A stretch of DNA of 64,000 nucleotides. Origin: Morella rubra. Its lineage: Eukaryota; Streptophyta; Magnoliopsida; Fagales; Myricaceae. Every line of letters begins with the position of its first letter. Position 1 is the first letter of the stretch. Below, in pieces: positions 1 to 12,228 of this stretch. A program made the position numbers and the translations under genes. The notes under the pieces are model-generated. The model did no database searches. It was not told where the DNA came from and saw nothing but the letters and a program-made list of their open reading frames with translations. The stretch is from assembly GCA_003952965.2 (NCBI GenBank), contig CM025855.1, forward strand, positions 33,619,014 to 33,683,013. Reading direction: 5' to 3'.

Positions 1-3000
1 CAAAAACCTAAATCCCCCTTCCTCAAAAGGCTTGCCAAAAGTCAAAAACAAATTTTCCTATATTAGTTAGGTATTAAAGCTGTTTTTCCTACAAAACTTT
101 GGCAATCGAACCCTCCGACCTACATCAGATTGGTGTCATAGCCTGTGTCTCATACCAATTCTGATTTTGAAGTTTAAGTCCTACATCATATTAACTCTGT
201 GGTATACGTATGAAAACAATAATGCATTCAGCTCACACTCAAGATAATCTACCTTGCAAACATCTGGGTTAGGCTCATTTCTCCAAGCTCCTCGCATAAG
301 CCTAGCATCATCAAAATTAAAACCCTTCTCATGCACCACATTGGCCGAGTTCCGCTCCTGTAAAAAATTTCATGACATTAAAGTTACCTTCAGCATACAT
401 AGGAATTATGTCAGTGTCCATCCAATGACAGCAATATATACCTCCACTTTTAAGCCGTTCCGCTGTGCTATTCCCTTCTCTATTTCTGTGACACCAGTTC
501 CATAGACCTCTCCCCCAATTGAACACTTGAAGAACTCCATTAAATTCCGTGTTAAAGTTCCAGTTTTATCAGAGAAGATGTATTCCACCTGATTATAGCA
601 GCAATTCAGTACAACAGAACTCCTCTTGGATGAGAAGAATAATGTAAGAGAAGTAACACTTTTTTTTTTTTCTAGGCAAATGAAATAGTCTATTAAAATC
701 CGAGAAAGTTATAGCCAGCACAAAACATAAAAACAACCAGAAGGCTAGCGAAAAACCTAAACCGACCTAAAGGGACTACAATAAGCCGGATCCAAAGATC
801 CAGAAGCCAAACCAGACTGAAAAGCCGGAACTACTAACAGCCACAAGGGCTGTAAAACAAACACCAAAACAACAAACTAACCACAAGAGCCAGCACACAG
901 AACAAATGCAAACTGGCCACAAGAGCCAGCACACAGAACAAACACAAACCGATCACAAGGACTGGGACACAACACGACCATCGCACAAGGCGATGGCGGC
1001 TTCCGCTAGAGGAAGGGCGAGCATAGCAACGATCCGACTCCTTCGCAATCATCTTTATGCAAATATTGGCTGCACTAGGGGGACGAGGAGAGACAGCTAC
1101 AAGCAGCACAAAAGGGCGGTTGTATGATGACAATGATGATGATTGCAACCACCACAATAAGAACAACAACATAGTACCAAAAAGCTCTTCGGCAGCAAAA
1201 ACATGAAGAACACTAGCTGCAATACTCACTAGAATGTCAATACAGCAGTAAATTACCTGTCCAAGTTCCTCATTTAAATTGGAAGTCCGCGCCAGCGCTG
1301 GGGTGTTGGTTTCACTATGGTACATGTGTAAGTCCTTATTTATAAATTGGGTACACTGAATGAATTTGACCATCTGAGATAGTAATTGCAAAAGGATTAA
1401 AGTGTTACCCTTCAAATATGCAACGGATTGGACCCAGATTATAATAAGCTACGGGAACCTACCTCAATGGAAACATAAAGAGAAATGGGGATAATTGATG
1501 AGTACAAAGTAATCAGTGTAAACATAGTCAGAAGTGCAACCTGAAAAACCAATAGGTAGAATGAACTGATGAAAATGTAAACAAAAGATACAACATTATC
1601 TCCTTCCATAGCATTAGGCTCATAGTGGCAAGCAAAAATACCAAGAATCGGTTGTCAGGGTTGAACTGATCGTCCACACTTTTGGTGAGAGACAAGTAAT
1701 AGTACTTGCGGTTTATGAATACACCACTGCAGAATTTCAAGAAGCCAAACTCATCATGACAGGAAGGGAGTACCGGGGATAATTGTAACTCTTAACAAAT
1801 AAAAACTCATAAATATGTACAGAGTCGCAAATTGCTTAAGTGTCAAACCTGCCTATAGCTCCAATCAGGCACATGGTAAACAGAACACCAAAAAGCATGA
1901 GGATAAGTTTGTCAAGTTTTCTCTCGAACGTACTTCTTTTGGAAGGAACATTCATGGCATTCATCATAACCTGCAATTGAATCCAAACATCCACTAAAAT
2001 AATCTTACAAAGAAAGACAGAAGATACAAAATGATTCGGTGAGGCAGATACCAGAGCAACAAAAAGGATTTAGCCCATACAACGGAAGTATTTGTGCAAA
2101 CCAAATACCCTCCATCAGTTCCAAAATAAAATAGCTTGAAAACATCAGTGGATAGCATGTCTTTGCAGAGAGAGCAAACAAGGTCATTTTTGCTGCTTTC
2201 TTTTTTCAATCATTGTGATAATTCGTAAAAATATCTGCAAGTGCTCGTATTATTTACAAGAAAACATTTGCCCACAAACAAGGAAGTTGAGGCATCAGAG
2301 TGACAGGAGAATAATCAAACATCTCAACATGGAACTTGAGAAGCACAGGATGCCAGCAACGTCAAGTGTCATGATATATGATACATGATTGGCACATATT
2401 GGAAATCCCCTCCACAAATGTCAGACACAAGTCAGGACTTTGGTATGATTGGCGATGGCTCTGACAAGTCTGACATGCTGGGCATGTGAAGTAAAATGGT
2501 TTGAAACTCAAAATAGGGCACATCCCAGGACAATTACTTATAACATCGTCCACTTTTAATTTATGGGCTTCTAAGCTTCACCTTTTCCACTACCCCTTCT
2601 CTTCTTGATCACATTAAGGGACTTGGTATTGATATCTAAGAAGACCGACACAGACATCCCACACACTGGTTGACAATACAGAGACATAACCATGCTTTTG
2701 CCTCACCTATGTCCAACAGCTTCAACATTAACCGTTTTCATAAGTTAGTACTTGCTTCCTAGCATGGAGGAAATGGTAAAAGAGAAAAACAGCTGTTGTA
2801 CATAGCAGTGTAGTTCATGATGTCAAACCTTTGTTTCATGTCCTGAGAAAATAACAACCCCAACAATGTATTCTGTATTTCTGAGACTGCACCCCTGAAA
2901 AACATTAGAAATGCCAATGAATAAAGATATAGCTAGTTCCCCCTATGGAGAGCACATGTCAAAATCATAGACCAAACAGGAAACAATTAGGACTAACCAG

Positions 3001-6000
3001 AAAGGGATTCTTATTCTGTGTGTAAAGAATTAATCAACAAACGAAACGAACCCCTGTAGACATGAAGCCTAGACAAGCTTCCCCAAACAACGCAAATCTC
3101 AATATCAAACAAGATGTTTTGCCACAAGTGTGCGACCACTTGTACAAGGTTCATCAATAACAATTTCATCTCAAAATTGGCAACTCCAAATTGTTAAGTG
3201 CAAGTCTGTTCCTCCCTGTCCAACTAATCCAGGCCAGACATAGGGGTTGTTTGTTTGCCAAAATTTTGGGGAATATTTCCAAAATTTTGAGAATCTTACT
3301 TTATTGAGATTTATTGGGGTTTGTGAAAGGTGAAGTGTGTATGTGTAAAAGTTAAAAATTTTGGAGTGTGTTTGTTTTGTTGGAAATTTTGATGCCCCAA
3401 AATATTGGGAAACAAACACCCCATAGAAGGGCCACATTCTAAATGAAAACATTCATTTGTCCTCATAGAAAACCATTCCAGCAAAAGAAGACACCAACAA
3501 CATTCGCCATCACCCACTGAATCCACAATACATCAAATATGGAAGACCATACTTTTCATGCCAGAGGGAAGCGAAATTCACTTTAACATATAACAGCAAC
3601 TCACTAATTAAATATGGACGACCATACTTCTCATGCCAGAGGGCAATGAAATTCACTTTCACATATAACAGCAACTCACTAATGATAATTAAACTGGTAA
3701 ATTGATTCTGAACAAAGCCTAAAGTGATCATCAAGCCCAGCAGAGAAAAAATTGATACAAACCACCAAGCTCAACAGAATAGTGGAGTGTGACATAGTGC
3801 AGTCCAATACAAAACTAATTTTGTCATATTCCTAGCAAAAGGTCAAGGACAGCACGAACATATTCAATGACAAAGACTACTAATATAACCAAAAACCTGA
3901 AAACAAAAATATATTAACTGCTAAAGTTTTGAGGAAGAATAATCATATCATACTCGCAACAAAAGTTGGTTTGGAGTGAGAGGTAGTGTTTGCTTCTGAA
4001 CTATAAGATTGCCGGTGAAAGTGTACAAGGAATTGTTTGGTTGCTCACATTGCACTTCACCTGGAATGATCAAAGAAATGATTGTCAGACTTCCCCGAAG
4101 TACACAGGAAGTATACATAGTGAAATACCCAAGTACACAGGAGGTTCTAAACAAGTTATTGGCAGCCAGTAAAAACCTAAAACGTCAGACAGTTTAAATG
4201 CACATAGAGATAAACAGGTGTATTAACATTGTTGCACGGCATCGCTAAGCATAAACTTACATAAGCTTCCCCCATGAATTATGCTTCACCAGTTTCTATT
4301 TATTTATGTGCCAACTGTGATAGGCAGGTAACTACATTGCAATAGGGTTGTAACCATTTCATATGAGCTCCTCCCATTTTAGAAAAATTATGCAAGTGCT
4401 GGTCAATTTTTATATGGAATCGATAAAAGCTTCTAGGAAAGCTACAAACGCAGATGACAGTAGAAGCAGCATGTAACAAACTTTAGACGGACAAGTGGGG
4501 CAACGAAAAATGTAAACCTTTGAATTCGTGTGCCTTCTCAGGAGTCAAGTAATCCCACGTCTTCTCCAATGCCTTTCTAATTTTCAAATTCGTTTCCCCA
4601 TCCAAATTCGCAGTCTGTAACCAATGAGAAACACAAAGTGAGGAATAAAGATATGATAAAAGTTATTGAATTGCAAATCACAGGAACCAAACACTCTCCT
4701 CTAATCTGGAAAACCATAATCATTATCATTACAATGACAACAATATAATAATAGTAAAGAATAATATGAAAACCTCAATATAGCAGACACCATCTGGGTT
4801 TGTACTCGCAAGAAAAAGCAGATCTGCAGGAAAGAATCCATCTTGCTTAACCTGCAACCATGCAAAAAAATTCGGCATCATATAGAAGCCTCAGATCTAA
4901 TCCATAATGTTAAGGTAAAATAATTGATGACATTAATGATGAAACTATCAGCAACATAGAGCATCTTAACCACTTAAAAACAATGTGATTATAGGTAAAC
5001 CAGAAACCAAACGAAAATATACAAATCATATTAAGTTATTGGAAAATTTTCCATTAAAACATCCTATAGTTTCAACATGATATAGTATTCCAATAGCGTA
5101 ACTGGCAGTCTCCAACACTAACTCCTTATATAAAATTACAGACCAGAAATCAAACCAAAAAGAAATACCAAAGAACCATCAGTCAAAAAAGAGGATTTTT
5201 AAGAACCAGAGTCCAACAACTACCTCGTCAAGACTAAATCTCAGCTACACTGTCACCTCCACTCACCACCACCCCCTCTCCCCCCCTTTCCCCCAATAGA
5301 AGATACAAAACAAAAATCAAAAATTAAAAAAGGAAGCAGAAAGGAAGGAACATCTTCAGCCATAATGGTAGCCTAGGAAGCAATCACAGAGTGGAGGCCC
5401 CTTTGCCCTACATGGCAACCTACTAAGGTTAGAACAAGGACATATATATTACTAACAATACAGCACTCTTCCATCCAAGCGTAAATTCCAAATAATAACA
5501 CCAGATTACTCCTACTGAGCAAAAGCACACCCATTCTAACTAGTTATGCAAAAAACTCAAATCAGTTTTTAGGGCCACAGATGACAGATTTTACCAGATA
5601 ACACATTGTTTTGTACGTCGAAAACAGGGAATATAGTCAACAAAGAAATGAGAAATGTCTGCTGGTAAAGAGAGCTAAATAAGCATGGTTCAAGTTACTA
5701 TTTGAACAAGGATGAAACTACATACTCCAATAGGTTTAAACTTGACCCACCACAGAATTGGCTCAGAAAAATGAAACAATATAGAAAACAAGTCGACATG
5801 ATTTGCACACTTGTAACAATACCAAAGCCCACAGATTAAAAAACAACATAACTGGCATAGTATATCTAAAAGATCATAGATTCAGAGATCATAGGGCTTT
5901 CCAGAAACACCAAAACTCAATCTCAACAAGTAACAAATCCCAGTACATTCTATATTGCAAACGCAATAAGTGCAGAAAACTCACCCTGACAATGTCTCCA

Positions 6001-9000
6001 ACCTGCAGTTTTTTCCAGGGTATAGGCTCCCACTTTTGATCTTGCAAGATGTCTATCGGATTGTTATTGATTGCCATATCGTTCTGAAAACGCTTCTGTT
6101 GGCCGTTGATTAAGCAAAATAATCAGAAACTAAGGAATTAAGCATTTGACGTACATTTACACTCCAATGCAGATACTAATCGATTGATGGTATTTCAAGC
6201 CCAATGCCAATGCAAAAGAGAGATAACAAAGTCCGATATAAAAGACACCCCAAGCCAGAAATAAAAATTCATAAATGAGAGTGCATGCCACAATGAGCAA
6301 GACCTGCAGTACTCACCCAGTCCTCAAAAGCTTCTTTTACAAGAGAGACTAAGAGCACCAGACTCAAAGGGACCACATTCGTTATTGGAGAGATGGGACT
6401 GCATAATCAAAGCAATACTTAAAAACTTCATATTCAGAAAAGTATAAAAGTAATACATAAACTGAGGCATCAATAGGGTACCTAAATATATAGAAAAGTA
6501 GCTCAATTACATAGAGTTAATTCACTGTTTTTCTCGCAAAATGATGATGGCAAAGCAAAATCAAGGCTTGTAGAAGAAAGTCGAAAAGGGATCTATCTCA
6601 ACCTTACACAAAACTTTATAACAAGAGTAGCTTTAAACCAGTAGATATCTCAACCTTTCACAAAACTTGATATAAAGCATCCCAATAAGTATAACAGCTT
6701 TCTATGACACTTGAAGCAATATTCCCAAAGCCTATAGAGGTGCAACTTCGAGAATATTGAAATACATTTAATCTTCCGTTTCAGAAGCAAGGAGCTAGAT
6801 GCTACAAAAGCAATTTTTGTCCGTCTATATGTTCTGTTACAGAGCAAGTTAATAACAATGTAAAACAATATTTTCAAAGGTAAGAACTAAGTGGATTCAG
6901 CCAAAAAAGGGATCATCGAGCTAGTCCCTATTAGTTGGGTCTATCACGTGCTATGTGAAGATCTAGAGCTATAACTAGCAAGGACTAAGATAACATACTA
7001 TGGAAAATTAGTAGAATGCACATGAAATGAATAAACGTTTGTAATATACAACATTATTTACAAATAGTTAAATGCAGGTAAATTTGGAAGCCAAGCTAAA
7101 CATTGATTGAGATTCAAGGTATCCTTAGACCAACATACCTGATTTTCGTTGCTGATAAAATTGAGATCGTAAGAAAATAGAGGTTAGCTACCCGCCTGAA
7201 CTGTCCAGTGTAAGCAAAACAAAGTTCTCAGGAAGATAACCAAAACAAAAATCACGGACGGATTGCAATAAATAAACCCTAACCAATCATTAACTACGCA
7301 TTCAGTAACCCAATCAGCAAATCAATAATAGTAATTCTCTCAACGCAACTCCAAAAATTCAGCACAAAAGTCACTGTATCCCATTCATAAGCTAATTTGC
7401 ATAGTTTAAATCAGCCTAGTCAAGTTTACAGGATAATCACCTGATTCCATTTTTACAAAACTGTGGAGTCAAAAACAAGAATGAAGTGCAGAAATTGTGT
7501 CCACAATTTGAGAAAAATAAGTTCTTGGTGATGTGTTCTTTTAGGTCATGTAATGCATTGTCCAACAACAGGTTTAATATTTACCTGTGTCCCACTGTTA
7601 GTGTAATGTAATTGTAAGTCTGATAGACATTGTTGACCCACTTTCTAGCAGATTAAATCTTTGGGAATAGTGGTTATCAAAGGGGTATTAGAGTCCACTA
7701 GTTTATGAGTTCCTTGGTTAAAGTCTTGGTATCGCCATTCTGTTCATTTCTGGGCTTTGCACATAGAAGGCCCAGCGTTCATGTGTCTGTAAGATTAATA
7801 TACACTCTGGGCCTCCTTCCAAACAATTTGAGCTTTGGGGACTTATGGTTACTAACACAAACAGAAAACATAATAAGGCACCAGTTCCCAACCTAAGGAA
7901 CAGGAGGCTGACCCAAAGGCAAACGTACACCAACTATCGCCACCCAGAATGAAGTTTCAAGCTGAAAAATAACTCAAATTCATTCAAGTTTCTCTCCGTA
8001 AGGGATTGAGATTCCTCATTTCCAAGACCCAAAGAAAAATAAATTTGTCAATTTTATGCACTTTGAAGTGCATCTTCTAATCCAATAACACCTAATGTGT
8101 GAGTGAAGTTATATGCACAGGTTGGTTCAGAAATTACCACCACCTAATTGCCACATTCAATCATAAGCTAAAATCTAGGTAAGAAATGAATAAAACATTG
8201 TGACCAAGTTTACACCTTTTATGGCCAGGATGCTTGAAAGTAAGTTACCTGTTCAAACAGACCTTTTGGAAGAAAAGTGAAGATATTGTACTTCGTAGTT
8301 GATATAGAATTTCCCTGACAAGATGATACCATACTAATCAAAACCAGACAAACATATTGGAACCAGATGCAAGCCACATGCAATATAAAATACCCAGGTG
8401 CAGAAACTTTCATATTTCCAGAGCTGAGAGACATTTCAAATTGATTTCAAGTTCGAAACAATATGTCTGTGAATTCATAAGACAGCAGGTCCTTTTCTGT
8501 TAACCTATGTACAAGGGCTGATATTGGCAGAAACACTTGATGGGACAATCCTCAAGCCACACTGGAACATGAAATATCTCTAGCAGAAGTAAAGTAGACT
8601 TAAGAATGATTCACTGTGAATTCAAATTTCTTCAAGATGACAATTTGTCTACCCAATGTTTCAAGAAAAACTTTCGCAAACCCGAGATACTCATTCCTTT
8701 CATTATTGGTTGGGTTGTGAGCGGGGGCAAGGGTGGGAGTGTGACCACCAAGGTAGAGGTTTAGAATTATATGGAACATCATAAATCGGTGTTGAGGATG
8801 TGCAAGAAAATTTTAAGTCTATAGCTGCCGTTGAAAGAAAAAAGAGAGGTACTAGTATAAATATATCTAGCACCACGCCCCTCTGAGAAAAAATTACCGA
8901 ATTTCGGGTTGTTTTCCCACTTACAGAATCTTAAACTATAAATAGATCTGTACTCAAACCTTGGACGCCTTCCCGCATTGCAGTTGTGACCCGGCCGAGC

Positions 9001-9098
9001 CGAATCGCCCGAGACGAAGGTATGCGCTCGTTCATAGCTGAATCGCGACCGAATCTCGTTTTCGATCTCGGCCCCCCAAGCCTCTCCCATCCGCTCAT
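1..9098 (-). CDS. ALA3: ALA3-like phospholipid-transporting P4-ATPase (flippase), 5' part, truncated by window edge
   Basis: P4-ATPases flip phospholipids to the cytosolic leaflet; Arabidopsis ALA3 does this in the Golgi with an ALIS/CDC50 beta subunit. Exons on the minus strand: 1 (about 9098-8954, doubtful), 8314-8249, 7200-7139, 6398-6317, 6095-5985, 4851-4774, 4614-4518, 4060-3954, 2894-2829, 1970-1849, 1726-1642, 1540-1463, 1373-1257, 588-442, 357-253. Phases of exons 2-15 close and give 441 residues. Visible in order: [10 protein letters not shown], the TM1-TM2 hairpin ([22 protein letters not shown]), LQVGDIV, the actuator DGET in [16 protein letters not shown]3, TM4 with the P4-type PISL motif, then [10 protein letters not shown] with the phosphorylated Asp, and [10 protein letters not shown]. 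The nucleotide-binding domain and TM5-10 lie beyond position 1. The ALA3 branch is favoured over ALA4-12 by [20 protein letters not shown]. The start is ATG 9098 (MSGWERLGG); reading frame within exon 1 is disturbed. Confidence 0.9.
659..1135 (-). mobile_element. Probable non-LTR retrotransposon 3' fragment with short tandem repeats, in an ALA3 intron
   Basis: A T tract starts at 660 and is followed by a block more GC-rich than the flanking intron. Read on the minus strand it ends in a poly(A), as LINE or SINE 3' tails do. Inside are about four imperfect units, each starting with CACAAG(A/G)G-like sequence, near 841, 881, 917 and 953 (period 36-40 bp). No target-site duplication was found and no reverse transcriptase remains. 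The element sits between the exon ending at 1257 and the exon starting at 588. Confidence 0.4.
3243..3422. mobile_element. Tourist/PIF-Harbinger-like MITE, family A copy 1
   Basis: This 180-bp element has imperfect terminal inverted repeats (GGGGTTGTTTGTTTGCC at the left; the right end reads GGGGTGTTTGTTTCCC on the other strand). It is flanked by a 3-bp direct repeat ATA at 3240-3242 and 3423-3425. It lies in an ALA3 intron and has no coding capacity. A diverged relative lies at 29772-29960. The superfamily is inferred from TIR style and the 3-bp duplication. Confidence 0.7.
3536..3685. repeat. 75-bp tandem duplication in an ALA3 intron
   Basis: Two adjacent units, aligned from 3541 and 3616, share most positions: AATATGGA.GACCATACTT, CATGCCAGAGGG, and ACATATAACAGCAACTCACT in each. 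A few substitutions separate them, so the duplication is not brand new. No protein role is likely because the region is intronic. Confidence 0.85.
7588..7857 (+). mobile_element. TRIM-like miniature LTR element (degraded) in an ALA3 intron
   Basis: A block starting TGTCCCACTG (7588) ends in AGTGGTTATCA and is followed by GGTATTAGAGTCC (7684-7696), close to the tRNA-Met primer-binding site GGTATCAGAGCC of plant LTR elements. A second block (about 7782-7857) ends AGCTTTGGGGACTTATGG then TTACTAACA, resembling the end of the first block (AATCTTTGGGAATAGTGG then TTATCA). The arrangement LTR, PBS, short non-coding interior, LTR fits a TRIM. The two LTRs are well diverged. Confidence 0.45.
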
Positions 9099-12000
9099 CT
9101 TCCTCCGATCCAGATTACAACATGCGCTGTTGTCCTCCCCGACTGGCCCTTAAGGAGCTTCGCTGTACTCGTTGATACAGAGAGGACTATGCGCATTCAA
9201 CCACGGCCCTCAGCTTTCTTTCCATTTTCACCTTTTATTTCCCGTTTTACCCCTTCACGGATTCCCTTTTTTTTCGCCCTTCTTGTGTAATTTTTGCTCA
9301 TCGAAGAAGAAAATAAGAAAACAGCGTGACTGCTTGCTTCGCCATTAATTTACACTGTCGGATTTGATCTGCCTACGCGCTCCTGTGCGCGTGCAATATG
9401 ACCTGGCGGAGTTTGAGGCTTCTGCGTGAGGTGGACGCGGGCGTCAAGCGTAGAGTTGAACGGGAGAACTGAAGCGCCATACAATAATTTTTTCGCTTCC
9501 ACGGCGTCGTTTGCGTTTTAAACCCACCTCGTATAGCTAACGTGCGCTGGGCACTTAGGCAGTTGCTCTGACCGTTTAGATAGACCGGAGTCGGTTACTA
9601 CCTGTCGTGGTGGTCTTAGAGGCAGTTGACAACGTACGTCGCCTAATCGCGTTAGATAATATTAATATATGTCGTTAACAAACACACGTACAAAGAAATA
9701 CCACAGCACGTTAACCCTTCAAAAATAATATGCCAACCATAAAAAAAAAAAAAAAATTACTTCCTATACTATAGACGCAAGAGTCTTAATTATCAAATTT
9801 GATATAGTAAAATTTTAAAATTAATTAATTTAAATCTTAAAAAAAAATTATAATCAAAAACTGTATTACATGCGTCACACGATTTTGATAATATTAAAAA
9901 ATATAAATATAAATTGATAAAATTTAATAATTTTGAGACTCAATATCTTATCAGCTATAATTAAGACTTTATTTGAAATTATTTTATTAATTTTTAGATG
10001 TAAAATGACTTTTTGTCAAAAAAAAAAAAACATTTTAGATGGACCGCACCAACCAATAATACTCCATCATTATGTACCAGTACTATTATGTTAAGACCTA
10101 CGTTCGAGTTAGTTGTAGCCGACTCAAACAACTGGCTTCCAGCCGATATTGCCTGTTTTGAGCTGCCTGTACATGTACTTATGCCCAACAGCAGTCGTAG
10201 CGGCCACCTCGACTTGCTTAAATTCACTTGTGCATGAATTTCTTAAGGTTGAATTAGCTTAGTTATTGTGCGCAGTCTATGGGTCAAGTAACTCTTCTTT
10301 TACCTCTTTTTGCAGGACAGATATTGATTCGAACAAATAATAATAATAATTGGAGGTAAAAAAAATAATTATTAAAAACTACTTACATTTGAAAATTGGG
10401 TTGGCAAAATGTACGACATAGGTCCGACAAGAGAAATAAAAAGTGAAAATATGTAAAAATTTTAATACTTTATTTATATGAAATGAAGAAGGCATGATTG
10501 GTCGGATGTTAATCTTATCCTTTGCTCGAATGTACCGGAGATATTTATAAGGTGACTCTTTTAATTCATATAAATAAATAAAAAGATTCATAACTTCTTG
10601 GTTTCAAGTTTATTAATTTGCATTGAGTGGATTACTTGATCTTATAAAAATATGTTTAACATGTCAAAACGTGTCTTATTACAATTTTTCTCCAATGAAA
10701 ATTGTTTCCTTCAATCGATACATGTTATGATGTAGGAACATAAATAAAATAAATATAACAGAGAATGAAAAAGTATCTCACTCACTCGCTAAAAGAGTGT
10801 TTCAATTCAAAATAATTGAATTCAATAATCTTTCTACCCTTTTATTATTCAATATATCCTTCTTATAATAGAAGGTGAGAATTACAAAGAACTACTTGAA
10901 ATTGAAACATAACTACTAGAACTAGTTAACGTATTGATCAATTTGAAACCAATAAAATTTAAATACAAGTTTAAAAACTTAAACAAAATGAAACGGCACT
11001 TTGTGGTTTTCATGAGTCTTCAAGCACAGAAAATCAATCTTGGTCAGCGTGTCCTCGTCCTGTTCCTGTTATCTTCTTAGCGTTTTGTATATAAATTAGC
11101 AATGACTTTGGAAGACATATACTCAATACTAAGTTGTGTTTTTCCCTTGTGTTCCTTTGTCATTAGTGTGTCTTAGAGTTTTCTTTTTTGTTAAATACAC
11201 TATGCACCCTTTAGTTATGGGGTCTTGATACTTTACAACTCAATTTATTATTTTTGTCACATTAACCTACAAATTATTAATTTTCAGACACTTGTGCCTA
11301 TCTATAAAATTTTTAGTGGAAAATATTTTTGTAAGTGTGAAATGACAATTTTATCCCGTAATTTTTTTTAGCGGTAACCATTTTATGAGGATGCAAAGTT
11401 TTTGAAATCAATAGTTGATGGGTGAAATGTAACAAAAACAATAAATATAAGATGTAGAGTGTCAAGACCCCCAAAACTTAAAAAGGCTGCAAAATGTATT
11501 CATCGTTAAAGAAATAAGAAGCCGAACCTGACAACTCCATCAAGTAGGGTAGCTTTAATATTTCATTCATCCCCTTGAAAAGAAAAGGTTTTCCATAAGG
11601 TTGTTTAGTGGATTTAGGTGGTTTAATATTGAAGATACTAATATACATTAAAATTGTGTTGCTCGTTTTTTACAAAAAGTGTGTGATTTCTTTACTTATA
11701 TTGTATGTGTAACATTATTTAGTTCGAATATAAGTAAATATATATTATATATTTATAGTACAAATCCACCAATTCATGCGAAATGAAAGTGATTTTCTAC
11801 TTGGTAGTTTATAGTTCTATTTGAAAGCACCGATAAAATCTACTGGTACTATCAAAATACATATGATGGCGAGAAAGGTATTTTAGCACAATATATCTCC
11901 AAAAAATGTTTTTTATTTATTCAGTCTGTGCAATCATTTTTTTCCCTCCTAAAAGGGTTGAACAAAACAGCAGAAAAAGAAAAAACAAAGATAATGGGTC

Positions 12001-12228
12001 AAGTCCCGTAGGTTATGTTTTGTCGTCTCAGTCAGTCAGAAAAGAGAGGGGCCAAAAAGAAAAACACACACACACAAAGAGTTGGGCTTGTTACGGACAT
12101 CAGGTCGAGCCTAAAACTCGTAAGGGAGAGAGTTGGTTATCATCTCGGGCCTGTTAAATTCCTGAAACCCAGCCCATGTAGCAAGCAGAAGATTAGTAAT
12201 GCTGCTTGGAATCCTGAGTCCAGCAATA
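9099..12228. other. Intergenic region between ALA3-like and SHW1-like genes (divergent promoters)
   Basis: The two genes point away from each other here. The first 450 bp next to ALA3 are less AT-rich and probably hold its 5' leader and promoter. From about 9720 to 11900 the DNA is AT-rich with homopolymers and contains one family B MITE (11184-11514). Short open frames near 10013-10237 show no recognisable protein. 11960-12228 is probably the 5' leader of the SHW1-like gene. Confidence 0.6.
11184..11514. mobile_element. Palindromic MITE, family B copy 1
   Basis: The left end reads GTTAAATACACTATGCACCC and GGGGTCTTGATACTTTACA. The reverse complement of the right end reads TTAACGATGAATACATTTTG, CAGCC and GGGGGTCTTGACACTCTACA. 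The ends are therefore long imperfect inverted repeats and the whole element could fold on itself. Related copies lie near 21944-22250 and 52251-52465. There is no coding capacity. Confidence 0.65.

Noticed and set aside
834..1415. 193-codon minus-strand frame
   Set aside because: It reads through a real ALA3 exon (1373-1257), its donor and a retroposon tail; the repeated [10 protein letters not shown] is the tandem repeat, not a membrane protein.
8672..8782. Candidate second ALA3 exon ending [10 protein letters not shown] before GNSIST
   Set aside because: It loosely resembles the expected segment, but there is no acceptor AG at its start and the donor AAA/GTTTTT is weak; likely chance.
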